This document shows positions 21,633 through 35,200 of a stretch of 64,000 nt of DNA, one piece after another (within the stretch, counting starts at the first letter, position 1; every line of letters starts with the position of its first letter). The stretch is from assembly GCA_034770075.1 (NCBI GenBank), contig CM068382.1, positions 17,292,616 through 17,356,615 on the forward strand, in the 5' to 3' direction. Both the position numbers and the translations under genes were made by a program. Under the pieces are notes generated by a model. The model searched no databases and was not told the DNA's origin. It was given only the letters and a program-made list of their open reading frames with translations. Source of the stretch: Aralia elata. Lineage: Eukaryota; Streptophyta; Magnoliopsida; Apiales; Araliaceae.

Positions 21633-22946
21633 TGTGACACCCCCAAATCCGGGTACTTCATTTCCTCAAGATTTGGTGTTCACAATCCAAAATCATCACA
21701 TCACATCTAACTACCCATTCAGATATAAGTGAAAATACTTAAATAGAAATAGAAATCTCCCATTAGAGGGTTACAACATCATTCATAAACAAATCCCAGG
21801 TTATCTAACCTTAATTAAACATCAGTGCGGAAAACATAAATCAAGTCTATTACAGAAATAACAACAAAGCAAATACGACAAGTCTTCATCACTTATTTGC
21901 TTTTCCTTTGCCCTTACTAGTAGATGGCTCGTCAGTTCTTTCAACCTTAGCTGCAGTGTTATTATGCAAGGGTGAGCAATGATTGCCCAGCAAGTATAAC
22001 AACAACAATAATAATAACATGCGAAATAATCAACGGATATCGAATAATTGAAGATTTAGCTTTGAGTCAAGAATGTAATACAAGATTCAAAAGAACATCT
22101 GAGGGTCTTAAGACCACGAACTATGTCCCAGGTTATCAAGTATTTCTACTTTACAAAAAAACCTTTAACAGTCGTGAGACTATATGGACCTTTCTTCTCG
22201 TACTCAGGGGGATCAGCCCTTTGTACCATGTATGTGCACAACATCTTAACGCTAACGCATAAATAATATCCCCTGTATAAGGGTTGTTCATCTCAGTTTG
22301 ACATCGGAGTCCGCACCAAAGGAAGTTTGGTTTGGATTTACTTCAATAACGTTTCTAGAATTTAGAACGCTCATCAACTATGGACTAGTCGAATCAAAAG
22401 GGTTCGCTAGTCAATCAAGGTTCAAAAAGGTGTAATTCGAGAATCAAAAACTAAATCTCACAAAAGGTACGATTGAATACGTTCTATGTAACTGAAGCAT
22501 TACAAAGAGGAAATTAAAAACTTCTCATTGAATTCATGAAATTGAATGGAATAGAAACAATAACTTGCTCACGAAGTAATAGCATTATGAAGCTTGTATT
22601 CTATAATAATGAAATTTTAGAAACTTGCGTAAACGTAAAAGTAAGGATAAGATACTTGCCTCGTGCGTAGACTAAAAATTTAAAACTCACGTTTCTCTAA
22701 TCAACCTATACATTCCGTTTATAAAACAGTAACAATAATTAGTTATAGTATTATAAACACGTCAAAACTAATTCAAATCTCATTTCAATAGCTCAGTTGA
22801 CCCAAACAATCAATGGGCTTATGCTACCACTTTTCACAGTAATTTAACTTTCATTTTATACATTAGCCTAAGCTTTAGGTATAACCACGATTTCATACCA
22901 TGATCACAAAGAAAGAATAAAATTTCTACTCTCATTCTCATTTCAT

Positions 22947-23000
<54 letters not shown>

Positions 23001-24455
23001 TTCCCGCCGGGGCGAGAAAAACCTTCACGAAACTCTCGCCGAGGCGAGATCTCGCCGGGGCGAGGAATTTCTTCACAAAATTCTCGCCGGGGCGAGCTTC
23101 TCGCCGGGGCGAGGAATTTCTTCACAAAATTCTCGCCGGGGCGAGCTCCTCGCCGGGGCGAGGGATCCCTTCACAAAATTCTCGCCGGGGCGAGAATTAC
23201 GAATTCCAGTTTCTGCAGTTCGCGAAGAACGCAGAAACAGGCCAAAAATTTCCCATTTTGTTATTCGTACATCAAATTAAACATACCCAATTATCATATA
23301 TGGTTTGAAATCAAAACCCATTCCCATAAAACAGTGATTTTGACATCACAGACAATCTAAATAATCAATTAAAACTAAAATTTTCACTGTTCATGTTCTG
23401 TATTTACATATTGATACAGTTAACGAAATCAATCACAGTAAATTCGTTCCTTAACCAAATCAATCCATTTAAGTTTCATTCTTTTCGTTTTTACATGCAT
23501 AAACATAATCAACTATCAATTTTAACGATTTAACATGTAATTCAAGCATAATTTTTCATACATATAAGTCATATTTAAACTCTGTTTCTCTGTAAATTTC
23601 AGAACTTCTAATTCAAGGCATATTCTTATGAATTAATTACTCTAAATCACATATACATCATATAAAAGACGCTTATACATGCTTTCGAATATTCAATCAT
23701 CATTCTATAAAATTTAACCATATAACTTAATTTACAGAAAACTCAGACATGCATTCATGGAGAAAAATTAAGAAAACATAAACTAAAGGTTAAAGTTAAG
23801 AATTACCTTAACAAGAAATTAGATTATGCAACAAGGTGAGTAGATTTTCTTCTTCAATTCTCTCAAACTCTCTTTCTTTTCTCTCTGAATGAATTTTGGA
23901 AACTGATGATGGGAATGGCTGATAATAGGATACGTGAAGTTTTACATCTGACGAGTGGTGTCAGTTAATCCCATAATGGGTTAACTGACCTCAACTCCCA
24001 ATAAGGCTTCGTTTGGCTAGCACATTATTCTCCCTTCTAATTTATTATAATAAAAAGCTTATTACATAGTTTCATGTCACACTTTAATCAACTAATTAAT
24101 CTTACTAAAATCAAATAAATAAAATAGAATAATTCTTCATTAAATCACATAGTCATATAAATAAAATTCTCATTTATTAATAATGACCATTTACTAAATA
24201 TCTAATTAATAATTAAATTAATTAGAAATAACATTACACTTATTTAAATAATGTATTTAATCAAATAAATTCAATTAAACACATATATTAAATATAAAAA
24301 TTCTTCACATTAATCTAATTAATGTAACACATATAATTAAATTAATCTACCACAAATTCATCGATTAATCAATTAATTCAACAATCAAATCATCAAAAAT
24401 ATTTATTTAATCAATAAATATTTAAAATAAGTTACAAAAATTCTCGTTCGTCACA
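21633..24455 (-). repeat. 5' LTR of element A
   Basis: 2823 bp, colinear with the 3' LTR throughout; the differences I see are mostly single-base gains or losses rather than substitutions. On the minus strand it starts TGTGACGAACGAG directly beside the GAAGC target duplication. It should hold the promoter driving the element, but I see no convincing TATA box to name. Confidence 0.95.
22948..23196. repeat. Poly(T) tract and CTCGCCGGGGCGAG dyad cluster in 5' LTR
   Basis: Fifty T bases (22948-22997) are followed by dyads CTCGCCGGGGCGAG and variants, as in the partner LTR. The open frame running through the T-run on the plus strand, and its antisense lysine-rich partner, are artefacts of this composition. 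Confidence 0.9.
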
Positions 24456-24695
24456 GAAGCCTCAACATTCTCAACTCATTCCTCTCAAGCCTTTCCCAAG
24501 TCTGCAATTCTTACATTCTTTGTTGTTATCATCAGAAGATTTAGAGAGATTGCAGTGAGAATAGAGAATACAGAGAGAGAGAAAGAAGAAAAATTTGAAG
24601 AAGAAGAAGGAAGCGTACGGGAGGAAGAAGAGGAGAAGAAGAAGATGTACGGGTGGAAGAAGAAAGAAGGAAGGGACTAGAAGAGCTTCCATAAC

Positions 24696-27600
24696 ACCCA
24701 CAGAAGCAAGAGCAAGAGGTAATCAAGCCTCAATCCTCTTCCTCTCCATTGTTTTCCTAGTTATGTGTTCTTGAGCTCAAACCGATGGGTTTGAGCTTTT
24801 CATGCGATTTTTGTTATGATTGATGGTTGTGGTTGCTTAATATTGTTACCAAGACACCTTGTAAGCTATTAATAGCTTTAAAGTGGAACAAAAACGAAGA
24901 ATGATCTGAACCTTTGCGTAATGGATGAAACTTTGGACATTTTTGGACAAATGGACTTTTGGACGACTTTAGAGGACTATAATATTGTGTTTCTGTGTCG
25001 GTTGTGTTTAATTGATGTGTTGATGTTGTAGTTCCATGGGTTACCTTCATAACCCAGTTGGAAAAGGAGTTAAAAGGTGTAAAAACGAGTTCGTGTTGAT
25101 TTTGGTAAAGAACACCAAGAACTCAAGAAACAGAGTACTACCTTGTACTTTGATCAAAGATTTGGACTCGTTAACATTTATGGGTGCTTCTGAATTTTTA
25201 GTATGTTGTAGCCCCATAAATTAGGAGTCCATAGAGTCCGGAATGGACCAATTTGAAGGTGTATTGAAAGAGTTATGGAGATTTGCATGGAAGGAGGTCA
25301 GATCGCGATGTTATATAAATTCTAAGCTTTCACAAATTATTATTGTGCAACTGTTCTTACTTTTATTCAAGATATCCAGTTATGCTATAATGCATGTTAT
25401 TGAAGCTTTAAAGTTCTATATTCTATAAACTATTGAGATGGTTGTCTAAGCCAATTGTTTCGGCTAGACTTATATTGAATTGCTTTGTTGATTTGAGAAT
25501 GATTCATCAAGATATTGTTGATATTTATTGTAGCTATCTAATCAAATTATTTGACTTGGATTTCCTTAATGTAAAGCTGAGAAAAACAACCATACTATTG
25601 TGGAATTATTTTTGGTCGGTAATACCGATTGACCCTATATGGGTGATAACTTGACGCTTAGACGTTTACATAGATGTTGTACAACATAGGGTATGATAGG
25701 CTGATCCCCTAAAGTGCCAGAGGAAAAATGTTTGGTTTATAGTTATAAAACTATTAAACCCTTTAATGAAAGAAGAAAGTTCAAGGTCATTTGACCACTC
25801 AGTATGCTGTCAGAAATGCTAGTAATGTAAAGGAATACCTTATTATTGTTCCTATTTATTCGAAATGTGTTCTCAACTATTGCTCAGTTGTAGAATTGGA
25901 AGCATGATTCCTGATGTTGTTGTTATTTAGATGTTATACTTGCTGAGCAATTGAATGCTCATTCTTGCTTTAAATTACATGCTTTCAGCTAAAACAGAAC
26001 AGGCAGAGAGTTCCCGCAAGGACAAAGGCAAGGGAAAAGTTACCGAGTAAAGGATATTATATCATATCCACTTTTGTAATAGTTTATGCTAGGAGTGTGT
26101 GATCATTCTGGATTGTATTAATTATCTTAAGATGTTATGTACTTATGTGAAGTTCCTAGAACCTGGGATTTATAGAGTAAGACCTTGTGTAATATGTAGT
26201 AATCACATTTCTGTCCTTATGATGATGATGAATGGGTAGAATAGACGATGATTGTGTAGTACCGTGAGCACCGAGTTCGTGGGTAAAGAGACCCCGGATT
26301 TGGGGGCGTCACACCACAAGGTTCCTTTGTTAAGCAAACTCATCTTGGCAACTCTGCAGCACGGCGCGACCGCGCTGAGAATTAGCCTAGGAGTGGCGCG
26401 ACCACGCTACTCCAACTGAGGTTAAACTCTGAATCATTTCTTACACTGTTTAATCTTCTAAATTGTTTGGGGTCATTCTGTAGCTGAGTTATCTGAACAT
26501 ACATATTTTTAGAGCTTATCTCATGCAAGGTCTTTATATATATGCATCATGTTCACTTCAAAAAATAAATTCTTTTTTTCAAGTTCTGCAGCACGGCGCA
26601 ACCGCACTGAAAAAAGGCCTGGAAGTGGCGCGGCCACGCCACTTCGGCAGAGGCTATACACAGGTCTGCTATCTGCAGCAACCCAGAACTAAGCCATTTC
26701 TCTATTTCCTAGTTAATTAGAAATTCATTTCTTACAATCTACTTACTCATTTGCTTCTAAACTTGGACACGGTTAAGATTGTACTATATAATAATTTAGA
26801 AAACTAAGAATTATATCAAATGATTCCTATTCAAGCATTTTATCAAACAACTTGTGGGCATAGCTTAGAACTTCATATTTTTATATAATTTTAAATATGA
26901 TTTAGCCCAGATTTCTCCATAGAAATCCTTCCTTATATCTTCTGAACATATACAACCATTACCCAACCAATTTTCACAACCAAGCACAAAGTTTATACTA
27001 ATTTCTTTGCATATGAATTTACCCAATTGTAAGAACATAGCAAAAGTATAAGTATTACCTCTTGTAATGAAATCTTGCTTCAATGCTCAATTTAGGTGAG
27101 TATGTTGCTCTAATTCTTCTTCTAATGCAGATATTAGCTACAATCTTTGAGAGTTTTGATGATAATTTGAGAGCATGACTACTCAGCCAAAGATTTGGTT
27201 TGGGGATGAACAGATGGATATAAGAAGGGAAGAGCTGAGAACTTTTCTTCCTAAGCTCCTTAAGTCTTCATATTTATCAGGTGATTCCTAGTTTGGCTGA
27301 GCGTTAGTCTATTAATCTAATAAACTTACAGCTCCTGCTCGGTTTATTATGACTCAGATTCCCTTTTTTTAAAAAAATTTCAGCTACTTGGCTCCTACCT
27401 CATGCTTATATACATGTAACACATATATTACATACATTATGCTTATAATACACAAATTAATTTATGTATTATATTTACTTAATCCTTCCAATAAAAATAG
27501 AACTTATACATTAAATAAAATAACACATTTAATATAATAAACCTACTATATTAAAATAATTTAATATTATATAAATTATTTTAATTTACTTATTTAATGT

Positions 27601-28448
27601 ATACAATAATTTTTGTATAATTAAATTTAATCATTTCTTTCCTTCCATAAATTGTTTCAACAATTTATTTACATTCAATAAATATATATAATAATATATT
27701 CAACTCTTCACAATAATCACATATTGCACAACACATATTCATTTATGCAGTCCAATTCAACGTATCACATAATAAGAATTTTATTTATTAAATTCGTATT
27801 TTAATAATTTTCAAAAAAAATCGGATTATCACATTCTTCCCTCGTTACAAAGATTCTGTCCCCGAAATCGCAAAACATAATTACACAAATAATTGGGGAT
27901 GACTCTTCTGAATCTTTTCTTTGAGTTCCCACGTTGTTACATTAGCATTGTGGCTTCTCTATACTACTTTTACTCAAGGTATTATTCTACTTTTTAGGAC
28001 TTGTTCTTTCCTATCAATTATTTGAATCGGAATTTCTTCGAACTTTAATCCTTTCTTAATCTGAATAAGTTCATATTCAATTACATGATTATAGTCTTGC
28101 TTATATGGTCGTAATATCGATACAGGGAACACATTATGTGCTCTAACTCAAGAGATAGTGCGATTTCGTAAGCTACCTCTTCGACAAGTCTTGAACTGCT
28201 ACAAGCCTTGACCTTATTACTTCAACGATTCTCGTAGTCTGCTGCACCAATTCTAGTTCCAGCACAGCGTCGCTCGACAATTCCCTTCGTACGAAGCTTC
28301 ATAAGGCGACGTGCCTATACACGCGTGATAACTATTATTATATGCGAATTTTACCAGAAGTAGGTGTAAATTCATAATAATCTTCTATGGACTGAATCAT
28401 TTTTTCGTTCTGCCCATCCGATTTAAGGATGATAAGCCATATTCAACC
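24696..28448. repeat. Array unit 1 (3753 bp)
   Basis: The parental unit: LTR C portion to 26313, LTR D portion 26314-27833, D pol remnant 27834-28448. Private variants relative to the other units include AATCACATTT near 26203 (others AATTACATTT). The open frames of 60-78 codons repeat in every unit and lie in LTR sequence; none resembles a protein. Confidence 0.93.
27834..28448 (-). pseudogene. Element D pol 3' remnant (integrase end), repeated in all four units
   Basis: Next to the D LTR the minus strand reads a polypurine tract (AACGAGGGAAGAA) and then, moving into the element, degenerate sequence matching the integrase and chromodomain end of element A. Examples are VLKSRIIP, TTWELKEKIQKSHPQLF and, further on, VAYEIALSLELEHI and an integrase segment around MAYHP. 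In-frame stops and deletions make it non-coding. Near-identical copies follow in units 2-4 at 31597-32211, 35359-35975 and 39125-39741. Confidence 0.8.
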
Positions 28449-31400
28449 ACCCACAGAAGCAAGAGCAAGAGGTAATCAAGCCTCAATCCTCTTCCTCTCC
28501 ATTGTTTTCCTAGTTATGTGTTTCTTGAGCTCAAACCGATGGGTTTGAGCTTTTCATGCGATTTTTGTTATGATTGATGGTTGTGGTTGCTTAATATTGT
28601 TACCAAGACACCTTGTAAGCTATTAATAGCTTTAAAGTGGAACAAAAACGAAGAATGATCTGAACCTTTGCGTAATGGATGAAACTTTGGACATTTTTGG
28701 ACAAATGGACTTTTGGACGACTTTAGAGGACTATAATATTGTGTTTCTGTGTCGGTTGTGTTTAATTGATGTGTTGATGTTGTAGTTCCATGGGTTACCT
28801 TCATAACCCAGTTGGAAAAGGAGTTAAAAGGTGTAAAAACGAGTTCGTGTTGATTTTGGTAAAGAACACCAAGAACTCAAGAAACAGAGTACTACCTTGT
28901 ACTTTGATCAAAGATTTGGACTCGTTAACATTTATGGGTGCTTCTGAATTTTTAGTATGTTGTAGCCCCATAAATTAGGAGTCCATAGAGTCCGGAATGG
29001 ACCAATTTGAAGGTGTATTGAAAGAGTTATGGAGATTTGCATGGAAGGAGGTCAGATCGCGATGTTATATAAATTCTAAGCTTTCACAAATTATTATTGT
29101 GCAACTGTTCTTACTTTTATTCAAGATATCCAGTTATGCTATAATGCATGTTATTGAAGCTTTAAAGTTCTATATTCTATAAACTATTGAGATGGTTGTC
29201 TAAGCCAATTGTTTCGGCTAGACTTATATTGAATTGCTTTGTTGATTTGAGAATGATTCATCAAGATATTGTTGATATTTATTGTAGCTATCTAATCAAA
29301 TTATTTGACTTGGATTTCCTTAATGTAAAGCTGAGAAAAACAACCATACTATTGTGGAATTATTTTTGGTCGGTAATACCGATTGACCCTATATGGGTGA
29401 TAACTTGACGCTTAGACGTTTACATAGATGTTGTACAACATAGGGTATGATAGGCTGATCCCCTAAAGTGCCAGAGGAAAAATGTTTGGTTTATAGTTAT
29501 AAAACTATTAAACCCTTTAATGAAAGAAGAAAGTTCAAGGTCATTTGACCACTCAGTATGCTGTCAGAAATGCTAGTAATGTAAAGGAATACCTTATTAT
29601 TGTTCCTATTTATTCGAAATGTGTTCTCAACTATTGCTCAGTTGTAGAATTGGAAGCATGATTCCTGATGTTGTTGTTATTTAGATGTTATACTTGCTGA
29701 GCAATTGAATGCTCATTCTTGCTTTAAATTACATGCTTTCAGCTAAAACAGAACAGGCAGAGAGTTCCCGCAAGGACAAAGGCAAGGGAAAAGTTACCGA
29801 GTAAAGGATATTATATCATATCCACTTTTGTAATAGTTTATGCTAGGAGTGTGTGATCATTCTGGATTGTATTAATTATCTTAAGATGTTATGTACTTAT
29901 GTGAAGTTCCTAGAACCTGGGATTTATAGAGTAAGACCTTGTGTAATATGTAGTAATTACATTTCTGTCCTTATGATGATGATGAATGGGTAGAATAGAC
30001 GATGATTGTGTAGTACCGTGAGCACCGAGTTCGTGGGTAAAGAGACCCCGGATTTGGGGGCGTCACACCACAAGGTTCCTTTGTTAAGCAAACTCATCTT
30101 GGCAACTCTGCAGCACGGCGCGACCGCGCTGAGAATTAGCCTAGGAGTGGCGCGACCACGCTACTCCAACTGAGGTTAAACTCTGAATCATTTCTTACAC
30201 TGTTTAATCTTCTAAATTGTTTGGGGTCATTCTGTAGCTGAGTTATCTGAACATACATATTTTTAGAGCTTATCTCATGCAAGGTCTTTATATATATGCA
30301 TCATGTTCACTTCAAAAAATAAATTCTTTTTTTCAAGTTCTGCAGCACGGCGCAACCGCACTGAAAAAAGGCCTGGAAGTGGCGCGGCCACGCCACTTCG
30401 GCAGAGGCTATACACAGGTCTGCTATCTGCAGCAACCCAGAACTAAGCCATTTCTCTATTTCCTAGTTAATTAGAAATTCATTTCTTACAATCTACTTAC
30501 TCATTTGCTTCTAAACTTGGACACGGTTAAGATTGTACTATATAATAATTTAGAAAACTAAGAATTATATCAAATGATTCCTATTCAAGCATTTTATCAA
30601 ACAACTTGTGGGCATAGCTTAGAACTTCATATTTTTATATAATTTTAAATATGATTTAGCCCAGATTTCTCCATAGAAATCCTTCCTTATATCTTCTGAA
30701 CATATACAACCATTACCCAACCAATTTTCACAACCAAGCACAAAGTTTATACTAATTTCTTTGCATATGAATTTACCCAATTGTAAGAACATATTAAAAC
30801 AGCAAAAGGTATAAGTATTACCTCTTGTAATGAAATCTTGCTTCAATGCTCAATTTAGGTGAGTATGTTGCTCTAATTCTTCTTCTAATGCAGATATTAG
30901 CTACAATCTTTGAGAGTTTTGATGATAATTTGAGAGCATGACTACTCAGCCAAAGATTTGGTTTGGGGATGAACAGATGGATATAAGAAGGGAAGAGTTG
31001 AGAACTTTTCTTCCTAAGCTCCTTAAGTCTTCATATTTATCAGGTGATTCCTAGTTTGGCTGAGCGTTAGTCTATTAATCTAATAAACTTACAGCTCCTG
31101 CTCGGTTTATTATGACTCAGATTCCCTTTTTTTAAAAAAATTTCAGCTACTTGGCTCCTACCTCATGCTTATATACATGTAACACATATATTACATACAT
31201 TATGCTTATAATACACAAATTAATTTATGTATTATATTTACTTAATCCTTCCAATAAAAATAGAACTTATACATTAAATAAAATAACACATTTAATATAA
31301 TAAACCTACTATATTAAAATAATTTAATATTATATAAATTATTTTAATTTACTTATTTAATGTATACAATAATTTTTGTATAATTAAATTTAATCATTTC

Positions 31401-32211
31401 TTTCCTTCCATAAATTGTTTCAACAATTTATTTACATTCAATAAATATATATAATAATATATTCAACTCTTCACAATAATCACATATTGCACAACACATA
31501 TTCATTTATGCAGTCCAATTCAACGTATCACATAATAAGAATTTTATTTATTAAATTCGTATTTTAATAATTTTCAAAAAAATTCGGATTATCACATTCT
31601 TCCCTCGTTACAAAGATTATGTCCCCGAAATCGCAAAACATAATTACACAAATAATTGGGGATGACTCTTCTGAATCTTTTCTTTGAGTTCCCACGTTGT
31701 TACATTAGCATTGTGGCTTCTCTATACTACTTTTACTCAAGGTATTATTCTACTTTTTAGGACTTGTTCTTTCCTATCAATTATTTGAATCGGAATTTCT
31801 TCGAACTTTAATCCTTTCTTAATCTGAATAAGTTCATATTCAATTACATGATTATAGTCTTGCTTATATGGTCGTAATATCGATACAGGGAACACATTAT
31901 GTGCTCTAACTCAAGAGATAGTGCGATTTCGTAAGCTACCTCTTCGACAAGTCTTGAACTGCTACAAGCCTTGACCTTATTACTTCAACGATTCTCGTAG
32001 TCTGCTGCACCAATTCTAGTTCCAGCACAGCGTCGCTCGACAATTCCCTTCGTACGAAGCTTCATAAGGCGACGTGCCTATACACGCGTGATAACTATTA
32101 TTATATGCGAATTTTACCAGAAGTAGGTGTAAATTCATAATAATCTTCTATGGACTGAATCATTTTTTCGTTCTGCCCATCCGATTTAAGGATGATAAGC
32201 CATATTCAACC
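28449..32211. repeat. Array unit 2 (3763 bp)
   Basis: Same composition as unit 1: LTR C part ends at 30067 and LTR D part at 31596. Private changes include GGAAGAGTTGAG near 30990, AAAGATTATGTCC near 31614, and a short insertion giving AACATATTAAAACAGC near 30790. It keeps the AAGAAACAGAG variant of unit 1 but shares AATTACATTT with units 3 and 4. Confidence 0.93.
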
Positions 32212-35200
32212 ACCCACAGAAGCAAGAGCAAGAGGTAATCAAGCCTCAATCCTCTTCCTCTCCATTGTTTTCCTAGTTATGTGTTCTTGAGCTCAAACCG
32301 ATGGGTTTGAGCTTTTCATGCGATTTTTGTTATGATTGATGGTTGTGGTTGCTTAATATTGTTACCAAGACACCTTGTAAGCTATTAATAGCTTTAAAGT
32401 GGAACAAAAACGAAGAATGATCTGAACCTTTGCGTAATGGATGAAACTTTGGACATTTTTGGACAAATGGACTTTTGGACGACTTTAGAGGACTATAATA
32501 TTGTGTTTCTGTGTCGGTTGTGTTTAATTGATGTGTTGATGTTGTAGTTCCATGGGTTACCTTCATAACCCAGTTGGAAAAGGAGTTAAAAGGTGTAAAA
32601 ACGAGTTCGTGTTGATTTTGGTAAAGAACACCAAGAACTCAAGAAATAGAGTACTACCTTGTACTTTGATCAAAGATTTGGACTCGTTAACATTTATGGG
32701 TGCTTCTGAATTTTTAGTATGTTGTAGCCCCATAAATTAGGAGTCCATAGAGTCCGGAATGGACCAATTTGAAGGTGTATTGAAAGAGTTATGGAGATTT
32801 GCATGGAAGGAGGTCAGATCGCGATGTTATATAAATTCTAAGCTTTCACAAATTATTATTGTGCAACTGTTCTTACTTTTATTCAAGATATCCAGTTATG
32901 CTATAATGCATGTTATTGAAGCTTTAAAGTTCTATATTCTATAAACTATTGAGATGGTTGTCTAAGCCAATTGTTTCGGCTAGACTTATATTGAATTGCT
33001 TTGTTGATTTGAGAATGATTCATCAAGATATTGTTGATATTTATTGTAGCTATCTAATCAAATTATTTGACTTGGATTTCCTTAATGTAAAGCTGAGAAA
33101 AACAACCATACTATTGTGGAATTATTTTTGGTCGGTAATACCGATTGACCCTATATGGGTGATAACTTGACGCTTAGACGTTTACATAGATGTTGTACAA
33201 CATAGGGTATGATAGGCTGATCCCCTAAAGTGCCAGAGGAAAAATGTTTGGTTTATAGTTATAAAAACTATTAAACCCTTTAATGAAAGAAGAAAGTTCA
33301 AGGTCATTTGACCACTCAGTATGCTGTCAGAAATGCTAGTAATGTAAAGGAATACCTTATTATTGTTCCTATTTATTCGAAATGTGTTCTCAACTATTGC
33401 TCAGTTGTAGAATTGGAAGCATGATTCCTGATGTTGTTGTTATTTAGATGTTATACTTGCTGAGCAATTGAATGCTCATTCTTGCTTTAAATTACATGCT
33501 TTCAGCTAAAACAGAACAGGCAGAGAGTTCCCGCAAGGACAAAGGCAAGGGAAAAGTTACCGAGTAAAGGATATTATATCATATCCACTTTTGTAATAGT
33601 TTATGGCTAGGAGTGTGTGATCATTCTGGATTGTATTAATTATCTTAAGATGTTATGTACTTATGTGAAGTTCCTAGAACCTGGGATTTATAGAGTAAGA
33701 CCTTGTGTAATATGTAGTAATTACATTTCTGTCCTTATGATGATGATGAATGGGTAGAATAGACGATGATTGTGTAGTACCGTGAGCACCGAGTTCGTGG
33801 GTAAAGAGACCCCGGATTTGGGGGCGTCACACCACAAGGTTCCTTTGTTAAGCAAACTCATCTTGGCAACTCTGCAGCACGGCGCGACCGCGCTGAGAAT
33901 TAGCCTAGGAGTGGCGCGACCACGCTACTCCAACTGAGGTTAAACTCTGAATCATTTCTTACACTGTTTAATCTTCTAAATTGTTTGGGGTCATTCTGTA
34001 GCTGAGTTATCTGAACATACATATTTTTAGAGCTTATCTCATGCAAGGTCTTTATATATATGCATCATGTTTCACTTCAAAAAATAAATTCTTTTTTTCA
34101 AGTTCTGCAGCACGGCGCAACCGCACTGAAAAAAGGCCTGGAAGTGGCGCGGCCACGCCACTTCGGCAGAGGCTTATACACAGGTCTGCTATCTGCAGCA
34201 ACCCAGAACTAAGCCATTTCTCTATTTCCTAGTTAATTAGAAACTCATTTCTTACAATCTACTTACTCATTTGCTTCTAAACTTGGACACGGTTAAGATT
34301 GTACTATATAATAATTTAGAAAACTAAGAATTATATCAAATGATTCCTATTCAAGCATTTTTATCAAAACAACTTGTGGGCATAGCTTAGAAACTTCATA
34401 TTTTTATATAATTTTAAATATGATTTAGCCCAGATTTCTCCATAGAAATCCTTCCTTATATCTTCTGAACATATACAACCATTACCCAACCAATTTTCAC
34501 AACCAAGCACAAAGTTTATACTAATTTCTTTGCATATGAATTTACCCAATTGTAAGAAACATAGCAAAAGTATAAGTATTACCTCTTGTAATGAAATCTT
34601 GCTTCAATGCTCAATTTAGGTGAGTATGTTGCTCTAATTCTTCTTCTAATGCAGATATTAGCTACAATCTTTGAGAGTTTTGATGATAATTTGAGAGCAT
34701 GACTACTCAGCCAAAGATTTGGTTTGGGGATGAACAGATGGATATAAGAAGGGAAGAGCTGAGAACTTTTCTTCCTAAGCTCCTTAAGTCTTCATATTTA
34801 TCAGGTGATTCCTAGTTTGGCTGAGCGTTAGTCTATTAATCTAATAAACTTACAGCTCCTGCTCGGTTTATTATGACTCAGATTCCCTTTTTTTAAAAAA
34901 ATTTCAGCTACTTGGCTCCTACCTCATGCTTATATACATGTAACACATATATTACATACATTATGCTTATAATACACAAATTTAATTTATGTATTATATT
35001 TACTTAATCCTTCCAATAAAAATAGAACTTATACATTAAATAAAATAACACATTTAATATAATAAACCTACTATATTAAAATAATTTAATATTATATAAA
35101 TTATTTTAATTTACTTATTTAATGTATACAATAATTTTTGTATAATTAAATTTAATCATTTCTTTCCTTCCATAAATTGTTTCAACAATTTATTTACATT

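Larger units (their letters stand above)
12755..24455 (-). mobile_element. Full-length Ty3/gypsy chromovirus-like retrotransposon A
   Basis: An 11,701-bp element with a perfect GAAGC target duplication (12750-12754 and 24456-24460), two LTRs of 2880 and 2823 bp and a PBS matching initiator-Met tRNA. Its two polypurine tracts lie next to the 3' LTR. On the minus strand the order is extra coiled-coil ORF, gag with zinc knuckles, protease, reverse transcriptase, RNase H, integrase and a C-terminal chromodomain-like segment. This order defines Ty3/gypsy; the chromodomain points to the chromovirus lineage, most likely Tekay/Del-like, but that clade call is inference. The LTRs are nearly identical apart from single-base indels, implying recent insertion. 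Gag and pol are split by many frameshifts, so as written it is not autonomous. Confidence 0.95.
12102..26313 (+). mobile_element. Gypsy solo LTR C (interrupted by full-length element A)
   Basis: Perfect CCACA target duplication at 12097-12101 and 26314-26318. It starts TGTAACGATCGCGAATCC and ends CCGGATTTGGGGGCGTCACA. Element A splits it into 12102-12754 and 24461-26313, giving a net LTR of about 2.5 kb. It lies in the LTR of element D in opposite orientation. Its start resembles family B, but the body differs. The distal part (from 24696) belongs to the tandem array. No supported gene. Confidence 0.9.
10360..27833 (-). mobile_element. Gypsy element D, 3' LTR (interrupted by solo LTR C)
   Basis: The LTR begins on the plus strand TGTGACGCCCCCAAATTC at 10360 and resumes after the CCACA duplication at 26319, ending CGGATTATCACA at 27833, for a net length of about 3.26 kb. 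Immediately right is a polypurine tract (minus AACGAGGGAAGAA) and degraded pol sequence, so this is the 3' LTR of a minus-strand element. It inserted into the copia LTR beside TTATA (10355-10359). The matching right-hand duplication and 5' LTR are absent, so the element is truncated. It carries GC-rich dyads (GGCGCGACCGCGC, GGCGCGGCCACGCC) like family B. No gene is seen in 10360-12101 or 26319-27833. Confidence 0.85.
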
